The notes under the pieces: generated by a model
What the model saw: the letters and a program-made list of their open reading frames with translations, nothing else
What the model was told of the DNA's origin: nothing
The model's database searches: none
Part shown: in pieces, positions 1-9,284 of the stretch
How the letters are laid out: each line of letters opens with the position of its first letter
Numbering within the stretch: position 1 is the stretch's first letter
NCBI GenBank assembly: GCA_030015575.1
Contig: JASDDO010000026.1
Location: 453,321,096 to 453,385,095, forward strand
Direction: 5' to 3'
Source of the DNA: Agapanthus africanus
Taxonomy: Eukaryota; Streptophyta; Magnoliopsida; Asparagales; Amaryllidaceae
DNA length: 64,000 bases
Position numbers and translations under genes: made by a program

Positions 1-1136
1 AGTGCATATGAGATATGTGCGGGACCGAGAATAATGCGTATATGTGATACCATATTCCATTCTCGCGATGAATGTATCGATTAGGTTATATGCGATATAA
101 CCTAGTTGTCGAATCAAGGATTGATTCGATAAGCCGATACATAGGATACTGGTCGGTTATATGCGATATGACCGGATCGTTAAATCAATTGTTGATTTAA
201 TGATTTAAAGTATAATTATATATTTGATATATTACTTTGCATTAACTAGTATTGGTTCACTTTGAATGGATTTTCTCACTTGAATATCACAAGTTGTATA
301 TGTGATATACTTTTGTGCACTTGATTGTATCATGTTTGATGATACATGTTTACTTGGTTAAGTGTAAAGAATTAAACCTTGGTTAAGTTAATGATTAGGG
401 TTTTCTTTTTCTTACTAATTTATTTATTTATTTATTTTGGTAAAGATATGAAATGAAATGGTTGCTAGTTTTGTTTTTCTTTGAAGCTTCTTGAAGCTTA
501 GACTAAGTGACCATTTTGTCTCATGCTTAACCCTAACCACTCCACTTAACCCTATTTCATTCTCTACACTTGACCATGGTTGTATTATGATAAGTATTGA
601 TTTTCTTTTCTATTTAAAAAGAACTTATCATAATATTCATTTTCTTCTTCTTCTTCACTTGAAGAAAACCTTGCTTCATCAATGGTGACTTGATGAAAAG
701 AGTGAGAAATCCAATTCTAAAGTGAACCCACTTCCTATTTCTTCATCCTCTACCTCTTGCCAAGTAGTATAGAGTGTTTTCTTCATATGTTTCATGACTT
801 GGTGAAGTGGGAGCTTGATCTAGTGATGCCTCGACGTAGATCATCTTCGGCATCGAAGCCGACGACCAAGCCCGCCCGTTTCTCCGATGAAGCCGATGCT
901 AGAGTCCGGGATGCGATTTGTACAGCGAGGGGACTTCATCACGGAGCTAAGGAGGTGTAGAACCAGATCTACAAAGGTTGTATTTCCGTTCACTTAGTTA
1001 AGTTGTTAACTAGTTGCATCTTTCGCCTAAAAATCTAGTTAACGATCCGTATTAGAGTTTCTCGGCACTTGTAATTTTTGAAATTGGCATGGTTGATGCC
1101 TTGTGATACCTCATTAGAGTGCCTAGGAACCCTACA
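1..1136 (+). repeat. Right-hand part of an Angela-type Copia LTR (family A), cut by the window edge
   Basis: This stretch matches, in reverse complement, the downstream part of the minus-strand LTRs at 45193-47408, 37689-39221 and 57112-59331. Shared landmarks are the GATTTAATG/CGATATAACC blocks, the CTTCTTCTTCTTCACTTGAAG tract, the CCTCGACGTAGATCATCTTCGGC block and the terminal CTAGGAACCCTACA. The LTR ends with CA at 1136. The expected primer-binding site TGGTATCAGAGC does not follow; the next bases are ATACCAC. It is therefore a solo LTR or a truncated copy rather than a 5' LTR of the RT gene downstream. Small ORFs inside it are not genes. Confidence 0.8.
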
Positions 1137-1665
1137 ATACCACTGTAAGTCCACGGTAGCGCCCCGGCCGTCTAACAGACGCCAAATGCGGAACAAAAAC
1201 TTTTAATGAAACTGGCGCTATCGTGTACCGTAACCCGGATCTGCCATTAAAGCTAAACTAACAAACTACAAAGCGGTAGAAACGTTATACCGAATGATCC
1301 GAGTCCTTCGGTCTTTAACCATCATCCCACGCTTGTTGCGGCTGCTTCGATCTCCTGAATCTCCAATCTTGTCGTCCAGGTGGCACCATGTCAACGGATC
1401 TTTAAACGGGCTCCCGCCTCTGAACCGAGGCAACTCGATTGTCAAGTTTTCTAAAAGAGAGGACCAAGATGAAGTAGAGAATGAGTAGAACACTTTGTCT
1501 CGTTACGTCCAAGGTCATGAACGAACGGTTATGGAAGTTTCGTTTTGGATCGGGTGAAATGAGAAAGAGGCTATCTATTTTTCGTGAACCCGAATCTATC
1601 ATAATCTTTTTCTAGTGAAAAACAACCATGTCTCTTGTGTGTGAGAGAGAGGGGAGGGGCCGGAC

Positions 1666-1672
1666 ATTTATA
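1666..1672 (-). promoter_or_regulatory. TATA box of LTR B
   Basis: The minus strand reads CTCCTATAAATGTCC, a good plant TATA box (TATAAAT). It lies about 520 bp before the LTR end, where a Copia U3/R boundary is expected. Transcription would run leftwards. Confidence 0.5.
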
Positions 1673-1729
1673 GGAGAGGAGGGAGGTGAGTGTAGGAGCT
1701 AGGAGGTGACAATAAGCAAAATATCTAGT

Positions 1730-1779
1730 GAGAACACAAAGTGTGAACACATAGTGTGAACACAAAGTGTGAACACAAA
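1730..1779 (-). repeat. Four tandem 13-bp units upstream of the LTR B TATA box
   Basis: The unit GTGTGAACACAAA is repeated three times with small changes, preceded by a partial copy (GAGAACACAAA). Each full unit holds the inverted repeat GTGT-GA-ACAC. On the LTR's own strand the array lies about 60 bp upstream of the TATA box, so it is a candidate enhancer array. No factor is assigned. Confidence 0.6.
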
Positions 1780-3235
1780 GAAAGCAACCAATAATGAACA
1801 AGTGAGTCATAAGCCTTGTCACCACCTTCTAGATGCTTCTAGAATCTTCCACACTCATCCAAAAAAAGATAAATCCGTCTTTAACCGAATGTTAAAAGAC
1901 GGCTGATAGAAAACTGGAAACTGAAAACTTCTAAAAGTGATCCTGAAACGAATTTCAGGATAACCCCGTATCAGTATAAACATACCCGCATTTGTATTAC
2001 GACCGAATACAAATGCAACTGAGACAAAGATATTATATCTACACAGTATAATACTGGGTTCCGGCTTAAACCAAAGCCTACCAGTATTATCTGCCCGAAA
2101 AACGACACGTGCGAAAACGCACGTGCTTTTTTCGAACCTTGCCATATCACCATACGGCCTCTACAACGTTTCGCCCGAACTTAGGAAAGTGTCTGTGGGG
2201 GGACTCTAATGACTCATCAACACACTGGCACTGGGTATAACCCCTAGCACGTCAGAGGTACAAGCTGCACGTAACGTTTTGCCTATGTATTGATTGGAAG
2301 GGAAGCTGACGAGCGAACTCATCTATAAACCCTACTGAGCCTGACAGTGACAATGTATATACAGTCCGGTCCATTCGTCTAGAGAGTATCGCATATCGAG
2401 TCTAGGGGGGTGGATAAAGTCAGACCCCTAATAACGCGATAAATCATGTCGGCATGAAGCCCATCACCTCCTGAGAAACTACTGATCCAAATCAATAATT
2501 CTCCACTACCTCGGCCGAGGATTCCTAGTGATGGCTACCCGTGCACTGCGCGACATCAACCCCCAATACCGGGAGAGACGAATCCCCGACGATCCGCTCA
2601 CTTGCCTCCAATGTGGCTCGGGACTGTACCCAAAAAAGACCTGTTTGCACGACTCCTTTGAGCCGTGGTAGGGTAGAAATCAAAGCACAGTGGGAACTCA
2701 CACGAGACAAATGACGACCTCTGGTCGATGAACTAACATGTACACATGTCACCAGGAAATTGCTATCTGACGATATGTATAATACCAACTAGCAGATTCC
2801 CGGCGAGTCCTGTCCGGTGTACTCATAACTCAATGAGCACCTGTATACATCTTAGGTGATCCAACTGACACCAGTGGCTTGTGAGACCGGCCACCGCCCC
2901 TCGTCGGGGTTTCGACTGTATACACTAGTCTACCCTGGAGTATCGATGCCCTTTCTCGAAACTCCCACGACTAGGGACAATTTTAATGATGTGCTTACAG
3001 ACCCGAGCTCCCATGTATATGATCGCCATCATACTCCTGGTAGTCAAGCAAGAATCCTATGGGCTCTATCAATCAAGCAATAGTGAACTAAAGCATATAT
3101 ACGATGATAAAGACAAACCAGATAGCATACTATCATCTCGAGTAAGACTGTCATATCGGTATAGGTCCTGCCTCAATCATTGCAATCACGTACCCGCGAT
3201 CCAATAATTGACTTTGAGGGCACTATCTCCAACAT

Positions 3236-4612
3236 AGACTTGTTGCAAAGGGTTTCCGTCAAAGGCCTGGTTTAGACTATGACGAAACCTTTTCTCCAGT
3301 GGCTATGCTTAAATCTATTCGGGTCCTTCTTGCTATTGCTGCCTTCCACGATTATGAAATCTGGCAGATGGACGTAAAGACGGCCTTTCTAAATGGTAAT
3401 TTGGAAGAAAGCGTCTATATGGATCAGCCAGAAGGATTCATTCAGAGTGGGAGCAGCGGTAAAGTATGCAAGCTGCTTAAGTCCATTTATGGACTAAAGC
3501 AAGCATCGCGGAGTTGGAACATCTGTTTTGATGATGCTGTCAAAGAATTTGACTTTATCAAAAATCCAGATGAACCTTGCATATACAGTAAGATTGTAGG
3601 GAGAGCTGTAGTATTCCTCGTCTTGTACGTGGATGACATTCTCCTAATAGGAAATGATATTCCTATGTTACAGTCAGTCAAAAGATTTTTGTCACATAAA
3701 TTCTCCATGAAAGACCTGGATGATGCCACCTACATTCTAGGGATCCGGATCTATCGTGATAGATCAAAAAGGATTTTGGGACTTTCACAGTCCAGGTACA
3801 TTGACACCATAGTGAAAAGATTTAGTATGGATGATTCTAAGCGCGGTAACCTACCTGCTTGTCACGGAATCACCCTCTCCAAAGATATGTCTCCCAAGAC
3901 TGATTTAGAAAGGGATCGCATGTCGATTATACCCTACGCTTCAGCGGTAGGCTCTATAATGTATGCGATGTTATGTACCAGACCGGATGTAGCATACGCA
4001 TTGAGCGTAGTAAGCCGGTATCAAGCAAACCCAGGGGAGAAGCACTGGATAGCAGTAAAGAACATTCTCAAGTACCTAAGGAGGACTAAGGAAATGTTCT
4101 TGGTATATGGCGGAAAAGACCTCCAGTTAGAGGCCTTTGCCGACTCCGGCTTCCAAAGTGACAAAGATGACTCCAAATCCATGTCGGGTTATGTCTTTAC
4201 CCTCAATGGAGGGGCGGTCTGTTGGAAGAGTTCCAAAAAAGAGACCGTTGCTGACTCAACAATGGAAGCAGAGTACATAGCTGCTTGCGATGCCACAAAA
4301 GAAGCAGTCTGGATGAAGAAGTTCCTCACAGAACTTCAGGTGGTTCCTATCAGTGTTGGTCCAATACCTCTGTATTGTGACAACAACGGCGCTATAGCTT
4401 TAGCGAAGGAACCCAGGTCCCATCAGAAGTCCAGACACATCTTAAGGCGGTATCACCTGATCAGGGAGATCGTAGATCGCCGGGAGATCGAGGTGAAGAG
4501 AGTAGAGACAGAGAATAACATTACTGATCCATTCACAAAGGCCCTTCCTCAGACGCAGTTCGAGAGGCTATTCGAGATGATAGGTCTACGATATGCCAGC
4601 TCATGGCCCTAG
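3236..4612 (+). CDS. 5'-truncated Copia (Angela) pol: reverse transcriptase and RNase H
   Basis: This is the C-terminal part of a Ty1/copia polyprotein that copies element RNA into DNA inside virus-like particles. The frame is open from 3236 (RLVAKGF...) to the stop at 4610-4612, with no ATG of its own because gag, protease, integrase and the RT N-terminus are missing. Counting from codon 3299, RT motif A (QMDVKTAFL) has its Asp near residue 25 and the YVDD box is at 110-113. RNase H carries ADSGF (Asp 282), MEAEY (Glu 323/325) and LYCDNNGA (Asp 361). The usual HIE/HID-R-YH motif reads HILRRYH, so one conserved acidic residue is lost. The PPT and 3' LTR follow directly. The absence of stops suggests a fairly young copy. 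Confidence 0.92.
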   Translation, partial: RLVAKGFRQRPGLDYDETFSPVAMLKSIRVLLAIAAFHDYEIWQMDVKTAFLNGNLEESVYMDQPEGFIQSGSSGKVCKLLKSIYGLKQASRSWNICFDDAVKEFDFIKNPDEPCIYSKIVGRAVVFLVLYVDDILLIGNDIPMLQSVKRFLSHKFSMKDLDDATYILGIRIYRDRSKRILGLSQSRYIDTIVKRFSMDDSKRGNLPACHGITLSKDMSPKTDLERDRMSIIPYASAVGSIMYAMLCTRPDVAYALSVVSRYQANPGEKHWIAVKNILKYLRRTKEMFLVYGGKDLQLEAFADSGFQSDKDDSKSMSGYVFTLNGGAVCWKSSKKETVADSTMEAEYIAACDATKEAVWMKKFLTELQVVPISVGPIPLYCDNNGAIALAKEPRSHQKSRHILRRYHLIREIVDRREIEVKRVETENNITDPFTKALPQTQFERLFEMIGLRYASSWP

Positions 4613-4626
4613 TGCAAGTGGGAGAT
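4612..4626 (+). other. Polypurine tract of Copia element D
   Basis: GTGCAAGTGGGAGAT abuts the LTR start TGTTAG. This is the classic Angela/BARE-type second-strand primer site. It overlaps the last base of the pol stop codon. Confidence 0.9.
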
Positions 4627-6573
4627 TGTTAGTGTATATGCCCTAGGGGCCATTATTGTATCATACTAGGTTGTATATTACTTAATAGAAGCTTGGGACA
4701 TTCACAGTTGTATATAACAGTCTTGCTAAAAATGGTAGTATGCTACTTGGTTTGTGTCTACTTTAATAAGTGCATATGTTTCTTGTAACGTATCACTTAT
4801 ACATATTAGTAGAGCCCATAGGATCTTTGCTTAATTACAAGCGTTGTGATGGCAGTCACACTAGTGGGGGCTGGGTAGTCTGTAAGCAACATCCTATACA
4901 GGTCCCTGGTCGTTGGATTATCGAGATAGGGCATCGATATTCCGGAGTAGACTAAGTGTATACACTTCTCATCCCAGTTGGGGAGATGGTCTGTCCCACA
5001 GCCATCAGTACGTCGTACTAGAGATAGTATACAGGTTCTCGTTAGGTTACGGGTACACCGGACAGGACTCGCCGAGGAACTGATTGGTTGGTATTATACC
5101 CATCGCCAGTTATCAGTTCCCAGATGACATGAGTACAGCATAGTCCGCAGACTTGACACTGCTACTTCTCCTCGAGTGTGTCCCACTGTTCTTAGATTGC
5201 TACCCTACCACGGCTCAAAGGAGTCGTGAAAACAGGTAGCAGTTGGGTGCAGTCCCGAGCACTTGGAGGCAGTGGAGGTTAGATAGGATTCGTCTCTCCC
5301 GGTATTGGGAGTTGATATCGCACTGTGTCAGAGAGCCATTACGCAAAGTCCCTGGCCAGGGCAAGCGAGATATACTGGTAGGTTCCAGTAGCTTCTCAGG
5401 GCGTAATGGGCTTCGCTCCTACACGACTTATACAGCTATTAGGGGACTGACGCTTGCCGCCTCCTAGGCTTGATATGCGATAGTCTTAGACGAACAGACC
5501 GGACTGTACGGAGATTGTCACATCAGGCTCAGTTGGAGTTCGGATGATTTACCTCATCGGCCTTCTTATCGACATCTACCTGGGGACCGTTACGTACAGC
5601 TAGTGCCGCTTGCGGTCTGTGGTTAAACCCACTGCCAGCGTAGTGTCGAGTCTTTAGAGTCCCACACAGAGAGTTTCCCTGCTCCAGGAGAAACGATATA
5701 GAGGTCGTATGGTTTTACGACAAGGGTTCGAACGCGTACGTGTGTTTACGCACGTACGAGTTTTTCGGACAGATTTTACTAGCCGGCTTTGGTTTAAGCC
5801 AGATTCTAGTATCGGGTTATTGGATTTATACAGTCTAAAGTTTTTCCGTGTTTTCACGGATTGGAGGGGCATTCTCGTAATTTGTCGGGAACCTTCTAGA
5901 AGATGGTGACTAAGGGGGTTAAGGTGGCATATACATTGAATGAGATTAGTGAGTCATATGGATGATTCATCCATGTCATTAATGCTTCATAATTGCTTAA
6001 TGACTCATGGAGATGAATCACCATAAGATATTTATCAAGCATGGTTGTAAATCATTTTCTTTTCTTTTCTTGAAAAACAATAATGCTTGATATATATTAT
6101 GATAGCTCATTTTCTCATTTCATTATCATGTTCATCTTCTCTCTCCTCAAGCTCTCTCTCTTCAAAACCCTAATCCTCCCCTCTCATGTGTTGAGTACAA
6201 GGGTTAGCTAGACTAATACATCCATAACCTCACTCTATATCACCAAGTTAGCTTAGATTAGCGATTTGAGCAAACTAGTAATCTCAAGTTTGAGATTAAG
6301 CTTGGCGTGGGAACTTTCGGGTGGATCGTCTTTGATTTGAGGAGGTCGTTGAGGTGCCGATGTTCCAAGGAGCCTACGAGGAGTGGAGGACAGCGATGAA
6401 GACCCGAAGGACATGGTTCTTGAGGTATAATCACTTCACATAGTAGTTTAGAACTTCTATGATTGTTGTTAGTTATCGTTTAGCTTCGATTCATGCGGTT
6501 AGTCGATGTTTAAACAAAAAACAAGATCGTTTTTCATATTTCCGCCTCCCCGCAAGTCGTGGGGTGTTGCACA
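4627..6573 (+). repeat. 3' LTR of Angela-type Copia element D
   Basis: It starts TGTTAGTGTATATGCCCTAGG right after the PPT and ends GGGGTGTTGCACA, about 1.95 kb long. Beyond 6573 the sequence returns to the Tat 3' region, which identifies the outer boundary. The predicted right target-site copy is TCGAC (6574-6578); its partner lies left of the window. The LTR contains no gene. Small ORFs such as the one around 5243-5467 are chance. Confidence 0.85.
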
Positions 6574-6630
6574 TCGACTTACAATGGCTTAGGAGACAGG
6601 TTTAGATCCCTGTCAACTAAGACTTTTCAA

Positions 6631-6803
6631 TTTTATGGGCCGTGAGGGTCCCATAAAAGCATTTTCTCCCTACGAGTCGTAAGGATCCTGCAGGTGTATT
6701 TTCTCCTTAGGAGCCGTGAGGACTCCTAAGTTTGTTTTTCCTTTATGAGTCATAAGGATCCCACAAAGGTTTGTTCTCCTCATGTATCGTGAGGACACAT
6801 GAG
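6631..6803. repeat. Hairpin array, block 1 (five tandem stem-loops)
   Basis: Successive units of about 35-40 bp each form an inverted repeat around a conserved loop close to CCGTGAGGA or GTCGTAAGGA. Examples are TTTTATGGG (6631-6639) with CCCATAAAA (6650-6658); CTTAGGAG (6706-6713) with CTCCTAAG (6723-6730); CCTTTATGAG (6740-6749) with CCCACAAAGG (6760-6769), two mismatches; and CTCATGT (6779-6785) with ACATGAG (6797-6803). Stem sequence differs from unit to unit while the loop is kept. Confidence 0.75.
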
Positions 6804-6961
6804 TGGGTCTTCTCGATGGAGCATAATTCCAAAGGCGGAGACCAGCCGCATAACTGGTAATTGTGGTGGGGCATGGGTATGACGAGAATTATTTGAGCCC
6901 GTGGATTGTATACGGTAGTCAATTTGGGGACTAACCGTAGGGCTGGAAGAATTTTGAGAAA

Positions 6962-7200
6962 TTGGATTTTGGTTGGCGTCTGCATCGCTACACTGGAATG
7001 TGGTACAAGGAGCGACTCATCATTCGCCGTTTGGGGACTTGGAATTTGGATCTTGCTTGGCATCAGCATTGCTGCACTGGAATAATGCCAGGAGCAACTC
7101 ATCATTTGCCTTGGGAGGACTTGGGATTTGGGTTTTTGGTCGGCATCATCACCGCTAACACTGAAGCGAAATGTCAGGAGCGACTCATCATTTGTCGTTG
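6962..7200. repeat. Three tandem units of about 82-86 bp
   Basis: The motif GGAGCGACTCATCATT, or a one-base variant, recurs at about 7009, 7091 and 7177. Each copy is preceded by a GGCATC-GC-CACTGGAA block and followed by a TTGGGGACTTGG-like block. The repeats lie between the two hairpin blocks of the Tat 3' region. Confidence 0.75.
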
Positions 7201-7262
7201 CCCGTTGGGGAACGATGGCTTAGGAGACAGGTTTGGGTCCCTATCACCTTAAGGCTTTTCAA

Positions 7263-7436
7263 TTTTATGGGCCTTGAGGGTCCCATAAAAGCATTTTCTC
7301 CCTACGAGTCGTAAGGATCCCGAAGGTGTATTTTCTCCTTAGGAATCGTGAGGATTCCTAAGTGTGTTGCTCCCTTGTGAGTCGTAAGGATCTCACGCAG
7401 GGGTTTTCTCCTCACAAGGTCGAGAGGACTTTGCGA
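7263..7436. repeat. Hairpin array, block 2
   Basis: This is a second copy of the five-unit hairpin series. TTTTATGGG (7263-7271) pairs with CCCATAAAA (7282-7290). CTTAGGAAT (7338-7346) pairs perfectly with ATTCCTAAG (7354-7362) across the 7-nt loop CGTGAGG. GTGAG/CTCAC stems follow near 7377-7396, and a weaker CTCACAAGG/CTTTGCGAG pair follows near 7412-7435. Compared with block 1, the GGAG/CTCC stem became GGAAT/ATTCC on both arms. Confidence 0.75.
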
Positions 7437-7730
7437 GTGTATTTCATCTATTTTCACGAGTTTACGCCCTTTCGGGTTTTCACAGACTTGCCGGTAGTCC
7501 TACTGCTTTTACTCACGGAGCCATTTCGGGTTTTCATCCATGCCTGTTTTGCTTGTGGACATACCGTTTATTTTTTATTTCTTTTATTTTTTATTTCCTT
7601 TTTTTTTGCCGCTGGTGGAACTTTAAAAGTAGTCTCACCGACAGGATTTGGGAGAGATAGGGGTCATTTATGCCCGTGGATTGTATACGGTTTTGCAGGA
7701 TGTATGATCCAGACCGTAGGGCTGATGTGC

Positions 7731-9284
7731 TCAATTTGCCTGCGACTTGGAGCACGTGTAGTATTTATTGAGATATCGGCCATTGATGGATGGCATGGGC
7801 CTTTCTCCCTCGACGCTTATTAGTTGGTAGGATCCTCCGTCAAACACTTTCTCGATGACGTATGGTCCTTCCCAGTTTGGCTTGAATTTTCCCTTGGCAT
7901 GTCGATTGGGGATAATCGGTCTTTTGAGGACCGACACCAATTCACCTTTCTTGAAAGCGCGGAGACGGGTTATCTTGTCATAGGCCCGTGACATTTGGGC
8001 TCGGTATAGCTCCAGACTTTGCTGCACTGCGAGCCTCTTTTCTTCGAGGGCATCGAGTTCTTCAAGTCGAAGGAGCACGTTTTCCTCCTCCGTCAACTCA
8101 TGCTGAATGGCCATTCTTAAGCTTGGGATTTCGACTTCGAGGGGGAGGACCGCCTCCACTCCGAAGAGCAATGAGTATGGAGTGGAATGAGTTGGAGTAC
8201 GGTGCGTGGTACGATATGCCCACAATGCCTCGTGAAGCTTGAGATTCCAGTCTCTCTTGTTGGCTGAAGCATTTTTCCTCAGGAGCTTGCATAGAGTCTT
8301 ATTGAAGGCTTCGGCTAGCCCATTGGCTCTTGGATTATAGATGGAGGAATATCTCCAGTCTATCTTGTGCTGAGTAGCGAACCTTGAGACATTGAAGCTC
8401 TTGAAAGAAGGCCCGTTGTCAGAAATGATTCTTCTTGGTGTACCGAAGCGGTATAGAATATTATGCTGGAAGAATGTCAGAATATCTTTTGTCTTGACTT
8501 CTTTAAGCGGGACAGCTTCAGCCCATCTATAGAAGTAGTCTGTCGCGGCTAGTATGAACCGGTGGCCTTTAGATGACGGAGGATCAATTGGGCCAACAAT
8601 GTCGGTGCCCCAAACTTGGAAGGGCCATGACGCCACCGTAGGATGCAATGGGTTGGGATGCTTGTGAATGAAATCACCATGGATTTGGCAGATCTGACAT
8701 TTTTTTGCGTGCTCTCCGCAATCCCGTATCATGGTGGGCCAATAATACCAAAGCCGTTTAATTTGAAGTCACATCTTGGGGCCAGATTGGTGGGCACCGC
8801 AAACGCCCGAGTGAACATCTTTCATGACCTTTTGGGCTTTGGCCAATGACAGACACCTGAGCCAGAGTTGGTCATATGACCTGCGGTATAACGTGTCATT
8901 TACAAACACATATCGGAGAGCTCTTTTCTTCAGCTGAATCCTCGCAGATTTTTCTTCGTGCAGCTTGTCGTAACGAAGGTACTCTATGAAGGGTTCTCTC
9001 CAGTCGGGCTCGTCTTGGATGATCGAAGCTTCTTCGGCAGGACTGCTCTTCTGTTCCGCGCTTTCCTCTTCTCGTAGGGAGACTGGGGGTAGAATTTGTC
9101 GGCTCCTGACTGTGATCAGAATTTCGTCCATGTCAGGATCAGCCAGCTCCTTGGCTAGGCGAGCGAGTACGTTAGCATTTCCATTCAACGCTCTAGGGAC
9201 TCTCATTAGTTCAATGTGAGTGAACCGTTTCATGAGTTCCACCACTCGGCCTCTGTACCGAGCTAATTCGGGTTTGTATATCTT
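7731..9284 (-). pseudogene. Tat integrase (with one internal stop)
   Basis: This is the integrase that inserts element cDNA into the genome, and the last domain of the Tat pol frame. The zinc-binding part (HSGVCGAH, then CGEHAKKCQIC) spans the in-frame TGA at 8769-8771. The catalytic core follows with Asp in WGTDIVGP, Asp in IISDNGPSF and Glu in NGLAEAFNK, so D-D-E is complete. A GPYVIEKV module and DGGSYQL close the protein, as is usual in Tat integrases. The frame is the same as the RT and protease frames. The C-terminus stops at 7731 before the repeat region. One nonsense codon, and another at its junction with RT (9285), disable it. Confidence 0.88.

Larger units (their letters stand above)
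1144..3234 (-). repeat. LTR of Angela-type Copia family B, minus orientation
   Basis: Read on the minus strand it opens TGTTGGAGATAGTGCCCTCAAAG at 3234, the same start as the plus-strand LTR at 61652 (TGTTGGATATAGTGCCCTCAAG). It shares the GACTCGGGACTGTACCC and GACTCTAA-GACTC blocks with the other Angela LTRs. The inner end at about 1144 (plus TGTAAG) is inferred from the TG/CA rule only. The flanks (ACCAC left, TAGAC right) do not form a target-site duplication, so it may have arrived by recombination or lost a flank. There is no gene in it. Confidence 0.7.
6574..7730 (-). repeat. Non-coding 3' region of the Tat element, with internal duplication
   Basis: Downstream of the integrase stop there is no open frame. 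Instead there are direct repeats: the block starting TAGGAGACAGGTTT near 6590 recurs near 7222, giving a period of about 632 bp, and GAGCCCGTGGATTGTATACGG near 6895 is repeated near 7673. Each large unit carries the hairpin series described separately. A T-rich run (about 7564-7612) follows the coding end. Tat elements are known for such 3' repeats, which can seed satellite DNA. Confidence 0.75.

Noticed and set aside
6631..7436. CRISPR-like reading of the regularly spaced hairpins
   Set aside because: The repeats are stem-loops with variable stems and no constant direct repeat plus unique spacer, and the context is a plant retrotransposon.
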